Below are positions 32,339 through 41,626 of a DNA stretch of 64,000 nucleotides, one piece after another (the stretch's first letter is position 1; each line of letters opens with the position of its first letter). The notes beneath the pieces were generated by a model. It was not told the DNA's origin. It saw only the letters and a program-made list of their open reading frames with translations, and did not search any database. Location: positions 929,001 to 993,000 of the forward strand of contig NZ_CP040518.1 in NCBI RefSeq assembly GCF_005848555.1. The letters are read 5' to 3'. Made by a program: the position numbers and the translations under genes. Source of the DNA: Blautia sp. SC05B48. GTDB taxonomy: Bacteria > Bacillota > Clostridia > Lachnospirales > Lachnospiraceae.

Positions 32339-33451
32339 TCATATTTCTTCAATTTCAACGGTACAGTCTTTTCTTCCTTTGTTCCATTTCATGAGATAAA
32401 CCTTAAATCCCAGAGAATCTCTGGCAATGGTAAACGGTTCTTCTCTGAATACTTCGGATCCGATGCCCTGCTTTTTCAGCTCTGCCTGCTTTGCACTGGC
32501 TTTTTCCGTAAGAACTTTAATTTCTTCGTCAGCTTCTTTTCCAAAAGACCGATCCCCATATCTTGATGACGCTTCCCTCAGCTTTTCGGAAAGGCACATC
32601 GTTACCTGAATGTGTTTTGTACGGTGAAGCATTCCTGCCAGTTTCCGTGCTACCCATTTAAACGGAAGTTTCCGGTAAATTTCAAGCCACCTGACAAAGG
32701 TACGGTCTCCTGCCTGCCTTGCGATCTCTCCCATTACCTCAATTGCCTTTTCCGAGGGAATCCACGGATTTTCCCTGGGAACAATATACTTTTCCGGAAC
32801 AGACGGATAACAGCAGTAATTCAATGGCGGAAATTCCACCAGTACAGAAAGCTTCTCCTCCAGAGCGTTGCAGCTGTCCCCGCCTATATAATCATATTTG
32901 TCGCGGAGGATTGCCAGGCGATATTCCAGCTGCCGTAAATATTCATACCCTTCTATCCAGAAATGACCGATCCGGCTGTAATCGTAGAGATATTTTTCCA
33001 GAGACAGGGTTTCAAAAAACAAAGTCACCACCGAATCATCCTGGTGAACCACAAGGATATATTCTCTGCCCTGCCGGCTTAAATCTGCCAGGATCTCGCC
33101 CTCGTAATCCGGTTTGTATACACCTGTCATACGGGCATTTCCAAAAACAAGAAAGCTTTCTACCGCATCATTCATAAGATACACAAGGCGGATTTCTCCG
33201 TTTTTTACATAAGAATCCACTTTGTATATATTGTCATCGGACTTTTCCGCAATTGCTTCCGAAAAAGCACTCTCTGAAGCTGCTTTCTGATCCTGCGGGC
33301 CTTTCTCATCATTCACTGCCACCAGTTCAAACTGATCTTCTCCAAGCAGCTCTGCAAGCTTCTGAAATGTATCTGGCAGCTCTTCAAATGCCTTCTCTGA
33401 GACATATCTCTCCGGTGCTGTTTTTTCTGCAGTATTATTTCCAGTATCCAT
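32339..33451 (-). CDS. DUF3878-like protein
   Basis: The product is 370 residues. The ATG at 33451 lies 7 nt after GAGGT and overlaps the end of the upstream COG0523 gene by 17 bp, so the two are translationally coupled. No signal peptide, membrane segment or known catalytic motif was seen. Features include EKYLYDYSRIGHFWIEGYEY and FPPLNYCCYPSVPEKYIVPR in the middle and a Lys/Glu-rich C-terminus. It resembles the DUF3878 family by length and pattern (from memory, not searched). Coupling to a COG0523 GTPase makes it a candidate metal-dependent client. Confidence 0.6.
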   Translation of the reverse strand: MDTGNNTAEKTAPERYVSEKAFEELPDTFQKLAELLGEDQFELVAVNDEKGPQDQKAASESAFSEAIAEKSDDNIYKVDSYVKNGEIRLVYLMNDAVESFLVFGNARMTGVYKPDYEGEILADLSRQGREYILVVHQDDSVVTLFFETLSLEKYLYDYSRIGHFWIEGYEYLRQLEYRLAILRDKYDYIGGDSCNALEEKLSVLVEFPPLNYCCYPSVPEKYIVPRENPWIPSEKAIEVMGEIARQAGDRTFVRWLEIYRKLPFKWVARKLAGMLHRTKHIQVTMCLSEKLREASSRYGDRSFGKEADEEIKVLTEKASAKQAELKKQGIGSEVFREEPFTIARDSLGFKVYLMKWNKGRKDCTVEIEEI

Positions 33452-34367
33452 CAATTACCTCTTTATTCAGTTTCTCCCCAATAACGATCATGATCGCCTG
33501 TCCCAGCTTTGCTGGCCGGATGCAGATCTCATGGCGGGTGGCATTCAGCTCCAGCCACTGTCCGTCTTCTTTCTTAAGAAAACCTTTTACGCGGAAAACA
33601 TCTCCGCAGGACGGGTCGTTCAAGATCTTTTCTGCTGTTTCCCGAAGTTCCTCTTCGCTCTTATGAACATTCATAAAAAACAGGGAATCAAATCCACCGC
33701 CTTCTGCATAGGATTCTTTCACATAATCTTCTGCCACATACCTGCAGTTCAAGATCTTTTCCAAATCTTCGTCTGTAAAATCATCCCAGTTTTTATCCAT
33801 GATTTCGCTGTCCAGACGGCGCTTACACTGGATCTGACCAAGTGCACGGTTGAGATGTTCCTTTGTGCTGTGGATCTCTTCCTCTGTAGCTTCCTGACTC
33901 CTGCTCAGAAGTACGCAACCTGCATCTGCCACCTCAGAAGCCAGCAGATAATCCGCTTCCGCAGAAAAATCCTCCGCAAGCTTGGCATCCACAATAGCGA
34001 TCACATTTCCGATCTCATACCACTTATCCAGTGGTTCCTCATGGAGGGCGTCAAAAAACTCATCCACATCAAAGATTCCGGATGGTTCCACGATCACACG
34101 GTCATAACCGCACATTCCCATGGCGATCAGTTTTGTCTTAAATCGACGTCTGTGACAGTCCGCATCACAACCGCCAGAAACCATCTCCAACTCACAGTTG
34201 TCACCCATCAGATCCTGAAGCAGCATCATATCCACATTCACTGCCCCGAAATCATTTTCCAGGATCCCGATGTTCATGCCTTTTTTCAGAAGATAGGAGG
34301 CATATTTTTTTATAAATGTTGTCTTTCCGGATCCGAGAAATCCGGTTATCAGATCGATCTTTATCAT
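33435..34367 (-). CDS. COG0523-type GTPase with altered cysteine motif
   Basis: The product is 310 residues; the ATG at 34367 has AAAGGAAG upstream. Walker A is GFLGSGKTT (8-16), and IVEPSGIFDVDEFFDAL follows in the switch region. The CxCC motif is replaced by GGCDADCHRR, which keeps two cysteines. A C-terminal CobW_C-like domain is present (FRVKGFLKKEDGQWLELNAT). It is first in a coupled pair with the DUF3878-like gene. The metal and client are unknown. Confidence 0.85.
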   Translation of the reverse strand: MIKIDLITGFLGSGKTTFIKKYASYLLKKGMNIGILENDFGAVNVDMMLLQDLMGDNCELEMVSGGCDADCHRRRFKTKLIAMGMCGYDRVIVEPSGIFDVDEFFDALHEEPLDKWYEIGNVIAIVDAKLAEDFSAEADYLLASEVADAGCVLLSRSQEATEEEIHSTKEHLNRALGQIQCKRRLDSEIMDKNWDDFTDEDLEKILNCRYVAEDYVKESYAEGGGFDSLFFMNVHKSEEELRETAEKILNDPSCGDVFRVKGFLKKEDGQWLELNATRHEICIRPAKLGQAIMIVIGEKLNKEVIDGYWK

Positions 34368-34463
34368 ATTTCTTCCTTTACTTATGTTCCAGCCATATTT
34401 CAACAATCTCCTGCCCGACAAATACCGGACTGCTATCAGTATATAATCTTTTTTCCGCAAAGA

Positions 34464-34504
34464 AAAGAGGCGGTCCTGAAAAATCCTCTCAGAACTGCCT
34501 CTTT
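34464..34504 (-). terminator. Terminator of the TRAP transporter operon
   Basis: AAAGAGGCGGT (34464-34474) pairs with ACTGCCTCTTT (34494-34504), allowing one G-T pair, downstream of the TRAP gene on the minus strand. Confidence 0.65.
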
Positions 34505-34540
34505 CCGGCTATTTTATTTTTTTATAAACATATATGAAGA

Positions 34541-37500
34541 TTACTTTGTAAACAGATCTACCAGATCCTGACCATCATCATAGCCCTGTTTTTTCAATTC
34601 CTGAACGAACCAGTCATCTACACCGTCTACTGCTTTCTTAAAGGAGTCGATATCCATGTCCTTTTTCTCTGTGAAGGTCACACCGTTTTTGTCTGCCCAG
34701 CGTGCTTTGATCTCATCATCACTGGAGCGGTTGATGTAACGCTCATATTCAACAGCCTTCTGACCACACTCGTCAACAACAGCCTGCTGCTCCGGTGTCA
34801 GCGCATCATAAATATCCTGGTTGATGCAGAAGAACAGGCAATCATAGATTGCATCCCACATGGAGCAATATGGCTGTACCTCCTGTACACTGGCTGCATC
34901 GATGGCGGGCAACGGATTCTCCTCGCCCTCTACCGTATTCTGCTGAAGTGCCGTGTAGGTCTCGGACCAATTCATATTTGTGGCATCTGCCCCCCATCTC
35001 TTATAACACTCCATAAGAAGATTAGAGCCGGCTACACGAACCTTCAGATTCTTCATATCATCTACAGATTTTACCTCATGCTTGCTGTTTGTCAATTCAC
35101 GGAATCCGTTCTCTGCAATACCCATGCAGTGGAGTCCGTAGCCGTTAAGGATTTCCTTCAGCTTATCTCCAGCCTCTCCGTCAAACTTCGCATCTGCATC
35201 ATCATAGGAATCATAGATGAACGGCAGGGATACCACATTGAAGCGTGGATCAAATGCAGAATAGATCAGATTGGAATGCATGGAGATCTGTACCGGGTCT
35301 CCGTTCATCAATGCCTGGATTCCCTCGGACTGATTTCCGTTTGTCAGCTGATCCGCTGCGTAAATGTTAACCTTGACCTTTCCTCCGGTAGCCTTTTCCA
35401 TGAGTTCACCGAACTTACGTCCTCCGTCAGCCCAGGTGCTTGTCTCTGTTGTGGAGCATGCAAAGTTCCAGGTTGTCTCAGGCCAGTTCAGATCACTGTA
35501 ATCCTCCACGGTATCTACCGAATCCTCTGTAAACAGATCTACAAGATCCTGTGCATCGTCATAGCCTGCACTCTTAAGCTCATTTACAAACCAGTCGTCG
35601 ATTCCGTCTACTGCTTTCTTGAAGGAATCGATATCCATATCCTCTTTCTTCGTAAAAGTCACACCGTTGCTCTTCTCCCAGCGGCTCATGATCTCCTCAT
35701 CGCCGGAACGGTTGATATAACGCTCATACTCAACAGCCTTCTGGCCTGCCTCATCAACAACCTGCTGCTGTTCCGGTGTCAAGCTGTCATAGATATCCTG
35801 GTTGATACAGAAGAACAGACAGTCATAGATCGCATCCCACATAGAGCAGTACGGCTGTACCTCCTGTACACTGGCTGCGTCGATCGCAGGCAGCGGGTTC
35901 TCCTCACCCTCTACCGTATTCTGCTGAAGTGCTGTGTAGGTCTCGGACCAGTTCATATTTGTGGCATCTGCCCCCCATCTCTTATAGCATTCCATGAGAA
36001 GATTGGAACCGGCCACACGAACCTTCAGGTTCTTCATGTCGTCTACTGTTTTTACTTCATGCTTGCTGTTTGTCAGCTCACGGAAACCGTTCTCTGCGAT
36101 TCCCATACAATGAAGTCCGTACTCACCAAGGATCTCTTTCAGCTTTTCTCCGGCCTCACCGTCAAATTTTGCATCTGCGTCATCGTAGGAATCATAGATA
36201 AACGGCAGGGATACTACATTGAATCTCGGGTCAAATGCAGAATAGATCAGATTGGAATGCATGGAGATCTGTACCGGATCTCCGTTCATCAGTGCCTGGA
36301 TTCCCTCGGACTGATTTCCGTTTGTCAGCTGATCTGCTGCATAAATATTAACCTTGACTTTTCCGCCGGTTGCTTTTTCCATAAGCTCACCAAACTTACG
36401 TCCTCCGTCAGCCCAGGTACTTGTTTCGGTTGTAGAGCATGCAAAGTTCCAAGTCATCTCCGGCCAGTCAAGATCACTGTAATCAGCGATGGTATTAAAG
36501 GAATCACTTCCGTCCCCGGAATCCTTGGAACTCTGGCTTTCTGTGTCAGAAGACTGGTCTCCTGTATAGGAGCCCTCTTTTGCAAGAGCCTTCGGAAGAG
36601 CTGTGGAAACAGCCGGAATATAAGTGATGATCAGAAGAACTGCAACGGATGCAGCGATCATCGGCATAACTGCTCTGGATATCTGCTGAAGAGTAACCTC
36701 CAGACCTTTTTTGATCTTGATACTGATGGCAACAAAAAGGTTTACACCTACCGGAGGTGTTACCTGTCCGATCGCAAGGTTAACTGTTGCCATAACACCG
36801 AATGCTACCACATCATAGCCCAGAGCCTTACATACCGGAAGCATGATCGGTACAAAAATGTACATCGCAGAGTTTGCATCAATGAAGCATCCTGCGATCA
36901 GGAAAATGATGTTTACGATCAGAAGGAAGGTAAACTGATTATGTGCAATGCTGGCAAGAAGTTCAGATGCCGCATTTGCAATACCAAACTTGGTACATAC
37001 AAAAGAGAACAGAGAAGCACTCGCTACGATCAGCATGATTCCACCGGTTGTCTTTGCAGAATCCACAAGAATGTCAAACAGATCTTTGAGCTTAACCTCA
37101 CGGTAGATCACCATACCAACAAACAGACCGTAAACAACAGATACGGCTGCAGCTTCAGTTGGTGTAAAGATACCACCGTAAATTCCTCCAAGGATGATAA
37201 CCGGCATCAGGAATCCCCAGAATGCATCTTTAAATGTATCCCAGCGCTCTTTTGCGGAAGCTTTTTCACGGGATGGCTGAATTTTATGTTTCTTTGCCTC
37301 GATCATAACGATGATCACAAGAGCAACACCCATCAGAAGTCCCGGAACGATACCAGCCATAAACATATCTGCAATAGATACGCCTGTGATGGAAGCATAT
37401 ACAACGAATGCGATACTCGGCGGTATGACAATGGCGATGGAACTGGAAGTTGCCATCAATGCCGTGGAAAACGGTGCGGAGAAACCGCCCTGCTCAACCA

Positions 37501-37873
37501 TAGCCGGGATCAGAACTGCTCCAAGTGCCGCAACAGTTGCAGGACCGGAACCGGAGATCGCTCCGAAGAAGCAGGCTACGATAACACATACAATGGCGAT
37601 ACCGCCCTTTTTATGTCCTACGCAGGTATCTACGAAGTTGATCAGTCGTTTTGAAATACCGGCTTTTGCCATAATGTTTCCGGACAGAACAAAGAACGGG
37701 ATAGCAAGAAGCAGGAATTTACTGATTCCGGAGTACATATTTGTAGCTACGATCGTCAGAGATGTGCCGGAATAAAGGATGGCACATACAGATGACAGAC
37801 CTAAGCAGATTGCAATGGGAAGTCCCAGGATCAGGAAAACAAAGAAGGAGATAAATAAGATTGCACTGATCAT
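34541..37873 (-). CDS. TRAP transporter: DctM large permease fused to two tandem DctP binding domains
   Basis: The product is 1110 residues. Residues 1-430 are a DctM permease with about 11-12 hydrophobic segments (GNIMAKAGISKRLINF, GSGPATVAALGAVLIP, GIFTPTEAAAVSVVYG). A Ser/Asp-rich linker (432-464) follows. Two DctP-type domains come next (about 465-791 and 792-1110), each with the conserved LKVRVAGSNLLMECYKRWGA and ALQQNTVEGEENPLPA ligand-site segments. The two copies have a 327-residue (981-nt) period and are above 90 percent identical. A single binding domain fused to DctM is already uncommon; two are rare. Its ATG directly abuts the stop of the DctQ gene. Confidence 0.92.
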   Translation of the reverse strand: MISAILFISFFVFLILGLPIAICLGLSSVCAILYSGTSLTIVATNMYSGISKFLLLAIPFFVLSGNIMAKAGISKRLINFVDTCVGHKKGGIAIVCVIVACFFGAISGSGPATVAALGAVLIPAMVEQGGFSAPFSTALMATSSSIAIVIPPSIAFVVYASITGVSIADMFMAGIVPGLLMGVALVIIVMIEAKKHKIQPSREKASAKERWDTFKDAFWGFLMPVIILGGIYGGIFTPTEAAAVSVVYGLFVGMVIYREVKLKDLFDILVDSAKTTGGIMLIVASASLFSFVCTKFGIANAASELLASIAHNQFTFLLIVNIIFLIAGCFIDANSAMYIFVPIMLPVCKALGYDVVAFGVMATVNLAIGQVTPPVGVNLFVAISIKIKKGLEVTLQQISRAVMPMIAASVAVLLIITYIPAVSTALPKALAKEGSYTGDQSSDTESQSSKDSGDGSDSFNTIADYSDLDWPEMTWNFACSTTETSTWADGGRKFGELMEKATGGKVKVNIYAADQLTNGNQSEGIQALMNGDPVQISMHSNLIYSAFDPRFNVVSLPFIYDSYDDADAKFDGEAGEKLKEILGEYGLHCMGIAENGFRELTNSKHEVKTVDDMKNLKVRVAGSNLLMECYKRWGADATNMNWSETYTALQQNTVEGEENPLPAIDAASVQEVQPYCSMWDAIYDCLFFCINQDIYDSLTPEQQQVVDEAGQKAVEYERYINRSGDEEIMSRWEKSNGVTFTKKEDMDIDSFKKAVDGIDDWFVNELKSAGYDDAQDLVDLFTEDSVDTVEDYSDLNWPETTWNFACSTTETSTWADGGRKFGELMEKATGGKVKVNIYAADQLTNGNQSEGIQALMNGDPVQISMHSNLIYSAFDPRFNVVSLPFIYDSYDDADAKFDGEAGDKLKEILNGYGLHCMGIAENGFRELTNSKHEVKSVDDMKNLKVRVAGSNLLMECYKRWGADATNMNWSETYTALQQNTVEGEENPLPAIDAASVQEVQPYCSMWDAIYDCLFFCINQDIYDALTPEQQAVVDECGQKAVEYERYINRSSDDEIKARWADKNGVTFTEKKDMDIDSFKKAVDGVDDWFVQELKKQGYDDGQDLVDLFTK

Positions 37874-38377
37874 TTATTTGTCCTCCTTTTCATCATCTTT
37901 TTTCAGGCAGAAGTCCAGGCAGTACTCAATAAAATGAAGGATCATACAGCCTGCTCCGATCGGCACGAAGGACCAGAAGATCCACTCCGGCCAGTTCAGT
38001 ACGAAAGTTCTCTTGCCGTTTGCCAGCTGTGTAAGAACTTTGTCCATTCCATACTTAAATAAAATTGCGGAAAAAACAATGCACAGGACCGTGATCAGGA
38101 TCACAGATGGTTTTTCCAGTTTTTTCGGAAGACGGTCCGTAACCAGTGTCAGACTTACCAGTCCTCCCTTTTCACGGCAGGCAAGTGCTGCTGCCAGAAG
38201 TGTGATGAGAACAAACACCGCTACAACAAGCTCTTCTGTAAAAGACCATGAGCGATGGATGACCTTACGGGAAAATACATTTCCCACAGTCAGCACAAGG
38301 ATCAGCAGTGTGGAAATGACCAGTACGATTTTTTCTACTGCTGCAAGTGCGTTCATGAGTTTTTTGTACACTTTCAT
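37874..38377 (-). CDS. TRAP transporter small permease, DctQ type
   Basis: The product is 167 residues with GGGGAAAG upstream. Four transmembrane segments are visible, including VEKIVLVISTLLILVLTVGN and ELVVAVFVLITLLAAALACR, and EWIFWSFVPIGAGCMIL near the end. DctQ proteins pair with DctM to drive Na+-coupled uptake. It is the first gene after the T-box leader and abuts the DctM fusion gene. Confidence 0.92.
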   Translation of the reverse strand: MKVYKKLMNALAAVEKIVLVISTLLILVLTVGNVFSRKVIHRSWSFTEELVVAVFVLITLLAAALACREKGGLVSLTLVTDRLPKKLEKPSVILITVLCIVFSAILFKYGMDKVLTQLANGKRTFVLNWPEWIFWSFVPIGAGCMILHFIEYCLDFCLKKDDEKEDK

Positions 38378-38444
38378 ACTCTTTCCCCTTTTGTATATTT
38401 TTCCGGTTTCAGATCCTTACCCCGTGGTTTAAAATGTTTTTGGA

Positions 38445-38715
38445 TAAAAAAAATCCGTCCCCTTTCAGGGACGGATATAAAATTCCGCAACCACCCTGTT
38501 TCTCCATTGAAACAAGCACGATTCTGCAACGTACCGGCATACGCGACTTCTGTAACGGGAAGCACCCGTGAAAACCTACTTACTTGTCTGAAACTTTCGG
38601 CTTTCCTTCTCAGGGATGATATTCAAGGCAGTTCCGACGCTGCATCACACCAGTCACAGCTCTCTGAAGACGGTTCCTCTGTCTTTACTGATTCCCTTCA
38701 TGGAATTTACTTCTG
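38445..38715 (-). promoter_or_regulatory. T-box leader, probable Ile (AUC) specifier
   Basis: On the minus strand the order is AGAGAG-type stem I bulge, GGTGTGATG loop, specifier loop GAAT-ATC-A (specifier ATC, complement at 38618-38620), then the antiterminator bulge GGGTGGTTGCGG, then a terminator: TCCGTCCC (38454-38461) pairing with GGGACGGA (38468-38475), followed by eight T. The bulge UGGU would pair with an ACCA tRNA end, consistent with the A73 discriminator of tRNA-Ile. Uncharged tRNA would favour read-through into the TRAP genes. Confidence 0.85.
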
Positions 38716-38746
38716 TTATGTGTTAACTCTTTAATGAGCTAAACTA

Positions 38747-38775
38747 ATTCTAACTCTGTTTGTTTTGATAGTCAA
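38747..38775 (-). promoter_or_regulatory. Promoter of the T-box/TRAP operon
   Basis: Minus-strand TTGACT (complement 38770-38775), 17 nt, TAGAAT (complement 38747-38752), 30 nt upstream of the T-box. Confidence 0.7.
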
Positions 38776-38796
38776 GTTTTTTTTTCAAAAACTCCT

Positions 38797-40194
38797 TCAG
38801 GCGTTCTTTCCTTCTCCGGCGAAGTACTCCTTCACAAGCTTTACAACCACACCGGAAAGCAGGAATACTGCGATCAGGTTAGGGATCGCCATCAGACCGT
38901 TGAAGGTCTCTGCGATACTCCAGAGAAGTCCGAGATCAACAGTTGCGCCGATGATCGCTACCAGAGAATACAGTACCATAAAAGGCCTGATAGCTTTTTC
39001 CTTAAAAAGAAACTCCGCACATCTGGCTCCGTAAAGTCCCCATCCAATGATAGTGGAAAATGCGAAGCAGCACATGGCAACTGCTGTAAAGATGGAAACC
39101 CAGTTTCCGTATGTACTGGTAAAACCGCTGATGGTAAGCTCCGCTCCTGCTGCTGCGCCATAACCAACCGGCACCCCGCTGCAGAGGATGACAAGCGCTG
39201 TCAGCGTACAGATCACGATCGTGTCCGTGAATACCTCAAAGATCCCGAAAAATCCCTGTTTTACAGGTTTTCTGGTGTCTGCACAGGCATGTGCGATGGA
39301 ACCGGTACCAAGACCTGCCTCATTGGAAAAAATACCTCTGGAAACACCTTTTTTCATACTCATGAAAAAGCTTCCTACTACGCCGCCTGTCACAGATGCC
39401 GGATTAAATGCGCCTCTGATGATAGCGCTGAAAACACCCGGAACATTTTTCCAGTTGATGATAATTACACCGACGGCAAGAATAATATAAAACAATGCCA
39501 TAAACGGTACCAGCTTTTCTGTAACCTGGCCGATCCTTTTGATTCCGCCAAGCAGGATCATTGCCACAAGAATCGCAAGGATGATCCCCATAACAAGGTT
39601 TACCGTAGAAGTATTGTCTGCAGCGATCACATTGTAATTGATCAGTGCAGAATCAATAGCTGTTGTAATGGTATTAACCTGGGTTGCATTTCCGGTTCCG
39701 AAAACAGTAAGCACACCAAAAGCGGAAAACAGATATGCCAGCCAGTGCCAGTGTTTTTTTAGACCATTCTTAATGTAATACATTGGTCCTCCAACCAGAT
39801 CTCCATTGGCATTGGTTTCGCGGAAATGTACCGCAAGTGTTACTTCTGAAAACTTTGTACACATTCCAAGAAGTGCGGAAATCCACATCCAGAATACGGC
39901 TCCCGGTCCTCCGATGGCAATAGCACCTGCCACACCTGCAATATTTCCCGTTCCCACGGTAGCAGCTAACGCCGTACAAACAGCCTGAAACGGTGTCAGA
40001 CTTCCATCGGAAGCTTCTCTTTTCCGAAGCATACGTCCGATAGTAACCCTGATGGCATAGGGAAATTTCCGAATCTGGAGAAAATTCGTGCGGATACTTA
40101 AATAAAGACCTACACCAATAATACAGATCATCGCAGGAACGCCCCAGATAAAATTGTTTACAGCAGCATTCACTGATTCAATAACAGATAACAT
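38797..40194 (-). CDS. Sodium:alanine symporter (AGCS family)
   Basis: The product is 465 residues with about ten hydrophobic segments. TALAATVGTGNIAGVAGAIA and GPGAVFWMWISALLGMCTKF are the family signature; SNEAGLGTGSIAHACADT is the second conserved block. These secondary carriers import alanine, glycine or glutamine with Na+. It has its own promoter and is not part of the downstream T-box operon, whose promoter lies just after its stop. Confidence 0.95.
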   Translation of the reverse strand: MLSVIESVNAAVNNFIWGVPAMICIIGVGLYLSIRTNFLQIRKFPYAIRVTIGRMLRKREASDGSLTPFQAVCTALAATVGTGNIAGVAGAIAIGGPGAVFWMWISALLGMCTKFSEVTLAVHFRETNANGDLVGGPMYYIKNGLKKHWHWLAYLFSAFGVLTVFGTGNATQVNTITTAIDSALINYNVIAADNTSTVNLVMGIILAILVAMILLGGIKRIGQVTEKLVPFMALFYIILAVGVIIINWKNVPGVFSAIIRGAFNPASVTGGVVGSFFMSMKKGVSRGIFSNEAGLGTGSIAHACADTRKPVKQGFFGIFEVFTDTIVICTLTALVILCSGVPVGYGAAAGAELTISGFTSTYGNWVSIFTAVAMCCFAFSTIIGWGLYGARCAEFLFKEKAIRPFMVLYSLVAIIGATVDLGLLWSIAETFNGLMAIPNLIAVFLLSGVVVKLVKEYFAGEGKNA

Positions 40195-40221
40195 TCTATA
40201 ATCCTTCCCTTATTTAATTTT

Positions 40222-40274
40222 GTCTTTTTGGATTGTACGTTTGTCTGTACAAAAAGACGATTCGTTAGATTATA
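40222..40274 (-). promoter_or_regulatory. Promoter and leader hairpin of the AGCS gene
   Basis: An extended -10, TGATATAAT (TATAAT complement at 40269-40274), is followed by a leader hairpin: GTCTTTTTG (40222-40230) pairs with CAAAAAGAC (40250-40258). Confidence 0.5.
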
Positions 40275-40395
40275 TCACATTTTTTGTCGAATGTATAAGA
40301 GAAAAGCTTTATAATTTTACTATGATAAAGAAAGAAAGTGAATAAAAGCTGCCAATCCTGTTGTTAAATATGTGATATACCTGTAGTAAAAATAC

Positions 40396-41424
40396 TTATC
40401 TGTGATCAATATCATTTTCCGTATCGTCCAGGAATGTAAATATATATCCCCAGTATTTCTCCAGGATCTTACCTCTGCTTCCATAGATCTCATGCTTTGT
40501 TCCGATCATATGGATATAATCACAGCTTGTTTTTCCCTGGCGATTGATCTTTCCGGCAAAATTTTTCAGGGCACGGACAGACACCAGATCTTCCGTCTGG
40601 GCCTGGATGAGCAGCATTGGTGCCGTATATTTTTTCCATCCGTAGAGACGCAGATACCAGCTCATTTCCGCAGAAGCCCAGAGCCAGCCGTAGGATGGAG
40701 ACCAGGTCTGGAGCTCCTTATGTTCTGCACGGAGATTTTTGTATCGCTCGTATCTTGGTTTTGATGTTGCGGAGCTTGTCTCAAAAGAACCGCTGCCATC
40801 GTAAGGCTTTCGGCCAGCTACATATTCCTCATCTTTTCCGAAAATGCATTTCTCCAGAGCTATGCCGGTGGCTGCCGGCCACGGAACATTATCTGTAAGA
40901 GGACGGATCATCGGAGAAGAAAGGATCACCTTGTGAAACCAATCCGGCTCCCAGGCTGCAGCAATACCACCGATGGCACCACCCATGGAATGTGCATACA
41001 GGTTAAGTGACAGATCCGGATGTGCTTTCTTTATGTAGCGGCATGCTTTCAGAAAATCACGGATATATCTTCTCCATGTATCGATGTGGACCAGAGACGG
41101 GTCTGCGGTAAGGCGATAGCTACGGCCATGACCGCAATGCTCCGGAATATATACATGATAGCCTTCCTTAAGAAAATAATAAGCCACTTCATCATATTTC
41201 ACTGCTGATTCTGTGAATCCGTGGCTGATGACTACCACACCTTTAGGCATATCAATATCAGACAGATACTGCAGCATATGGATCTTACCTGTGATCCGTT
41301 TGCTTTCGTTACGAAACGGATAATCCGCACCTGGTACATAAAGTTCCCTTCTGTGTGACAGAAGATATGGCGTTACGATATTTTTCATGGTTTCTTCGTA
41401 TTCATTTTCATGTATGATCTGCAT
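40396..41424 (-). CDS. Alpha/beta hydrolase, lysophospholipase/monoacylglycerol lipase type
   Basis: The product is 342 residues. The ATG at 41424 has GGGAGG about 12 nt upstream; a later ATG at 41388 is possible. Oxyanion segment GVVVISHGFTESAVKYDEVA, nucleophile elbow AHSMGG and the late HEIYG histidine segment match the Serine aminopeptidase S33/YtpA-PldB group. No signal peptide. The likely substrates are lysophospholipids or monoglycerides. It is monocistronic. Confidence 0.85.
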   Translation of the reverse strand: MQIIHENEYEETMKNIVTPYLLSHRRELYVPGADYPFRNESKRITGKIHMLQYLSDIDMPKGVVVISHGFTESAVKYDEVAYYFLKEGYHVYIPEHCGHGRSYRLTADPSLVHIDTWRRYIRDFLKACRYIKKAHPDLSLNLYAHSMGGAIGGIAAAWEPDWFHKVILSSPMIRPLTDNVPWPAATGIALEKCIFGKDEEYVAGRKPYDGSGSFETSSATSKPRYERYKNLRAEHKELQTWSPSYGWLWASAEMSWYLRLYGWKKYTAPMLLIQAQTEDLVSVRALKNFAGKINRQGKTSCDYIHMIGTKHEIYGSRGKILEKYWGYIFTFLDDTENDIDHR

Positions 41425-41582
41425 ATTGGTTAAAAACCTCCCTACTGTATTGCTTTTTTTCTCCCAAACTCTGCTTTCCAAAATCCTTCCATGTTGTTAC
41501 AGCTGTTTTCTTACAGGATAACAGAATTCATTCCTTCAGGCAATCCTTTTTAGACCATTTTGCTCTTTAATTTCTGTTAAAA

Positions 41583-41617
41583 AATGCCCGAACATTTTGA
41601 TATGTACCGGACATTTC
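41583..41617 (-). terminator. Terminator after the second nitroreductase
   Basis: On the minus strand AAATGTCCGG pairs with TTCGGGCATTT with a few mismatches, followed by TTTT. Confidence 0.6.
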
Positions 41618-41626
41618 TTCTATTAT

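Noticed and set aside
35078-37654. An 858-codon open frame antisense to the TRAP fusion
   Set aside because: It lies wholly inside a well-supported gene, and its internal repeat only reflects the duplicated DctP domains.
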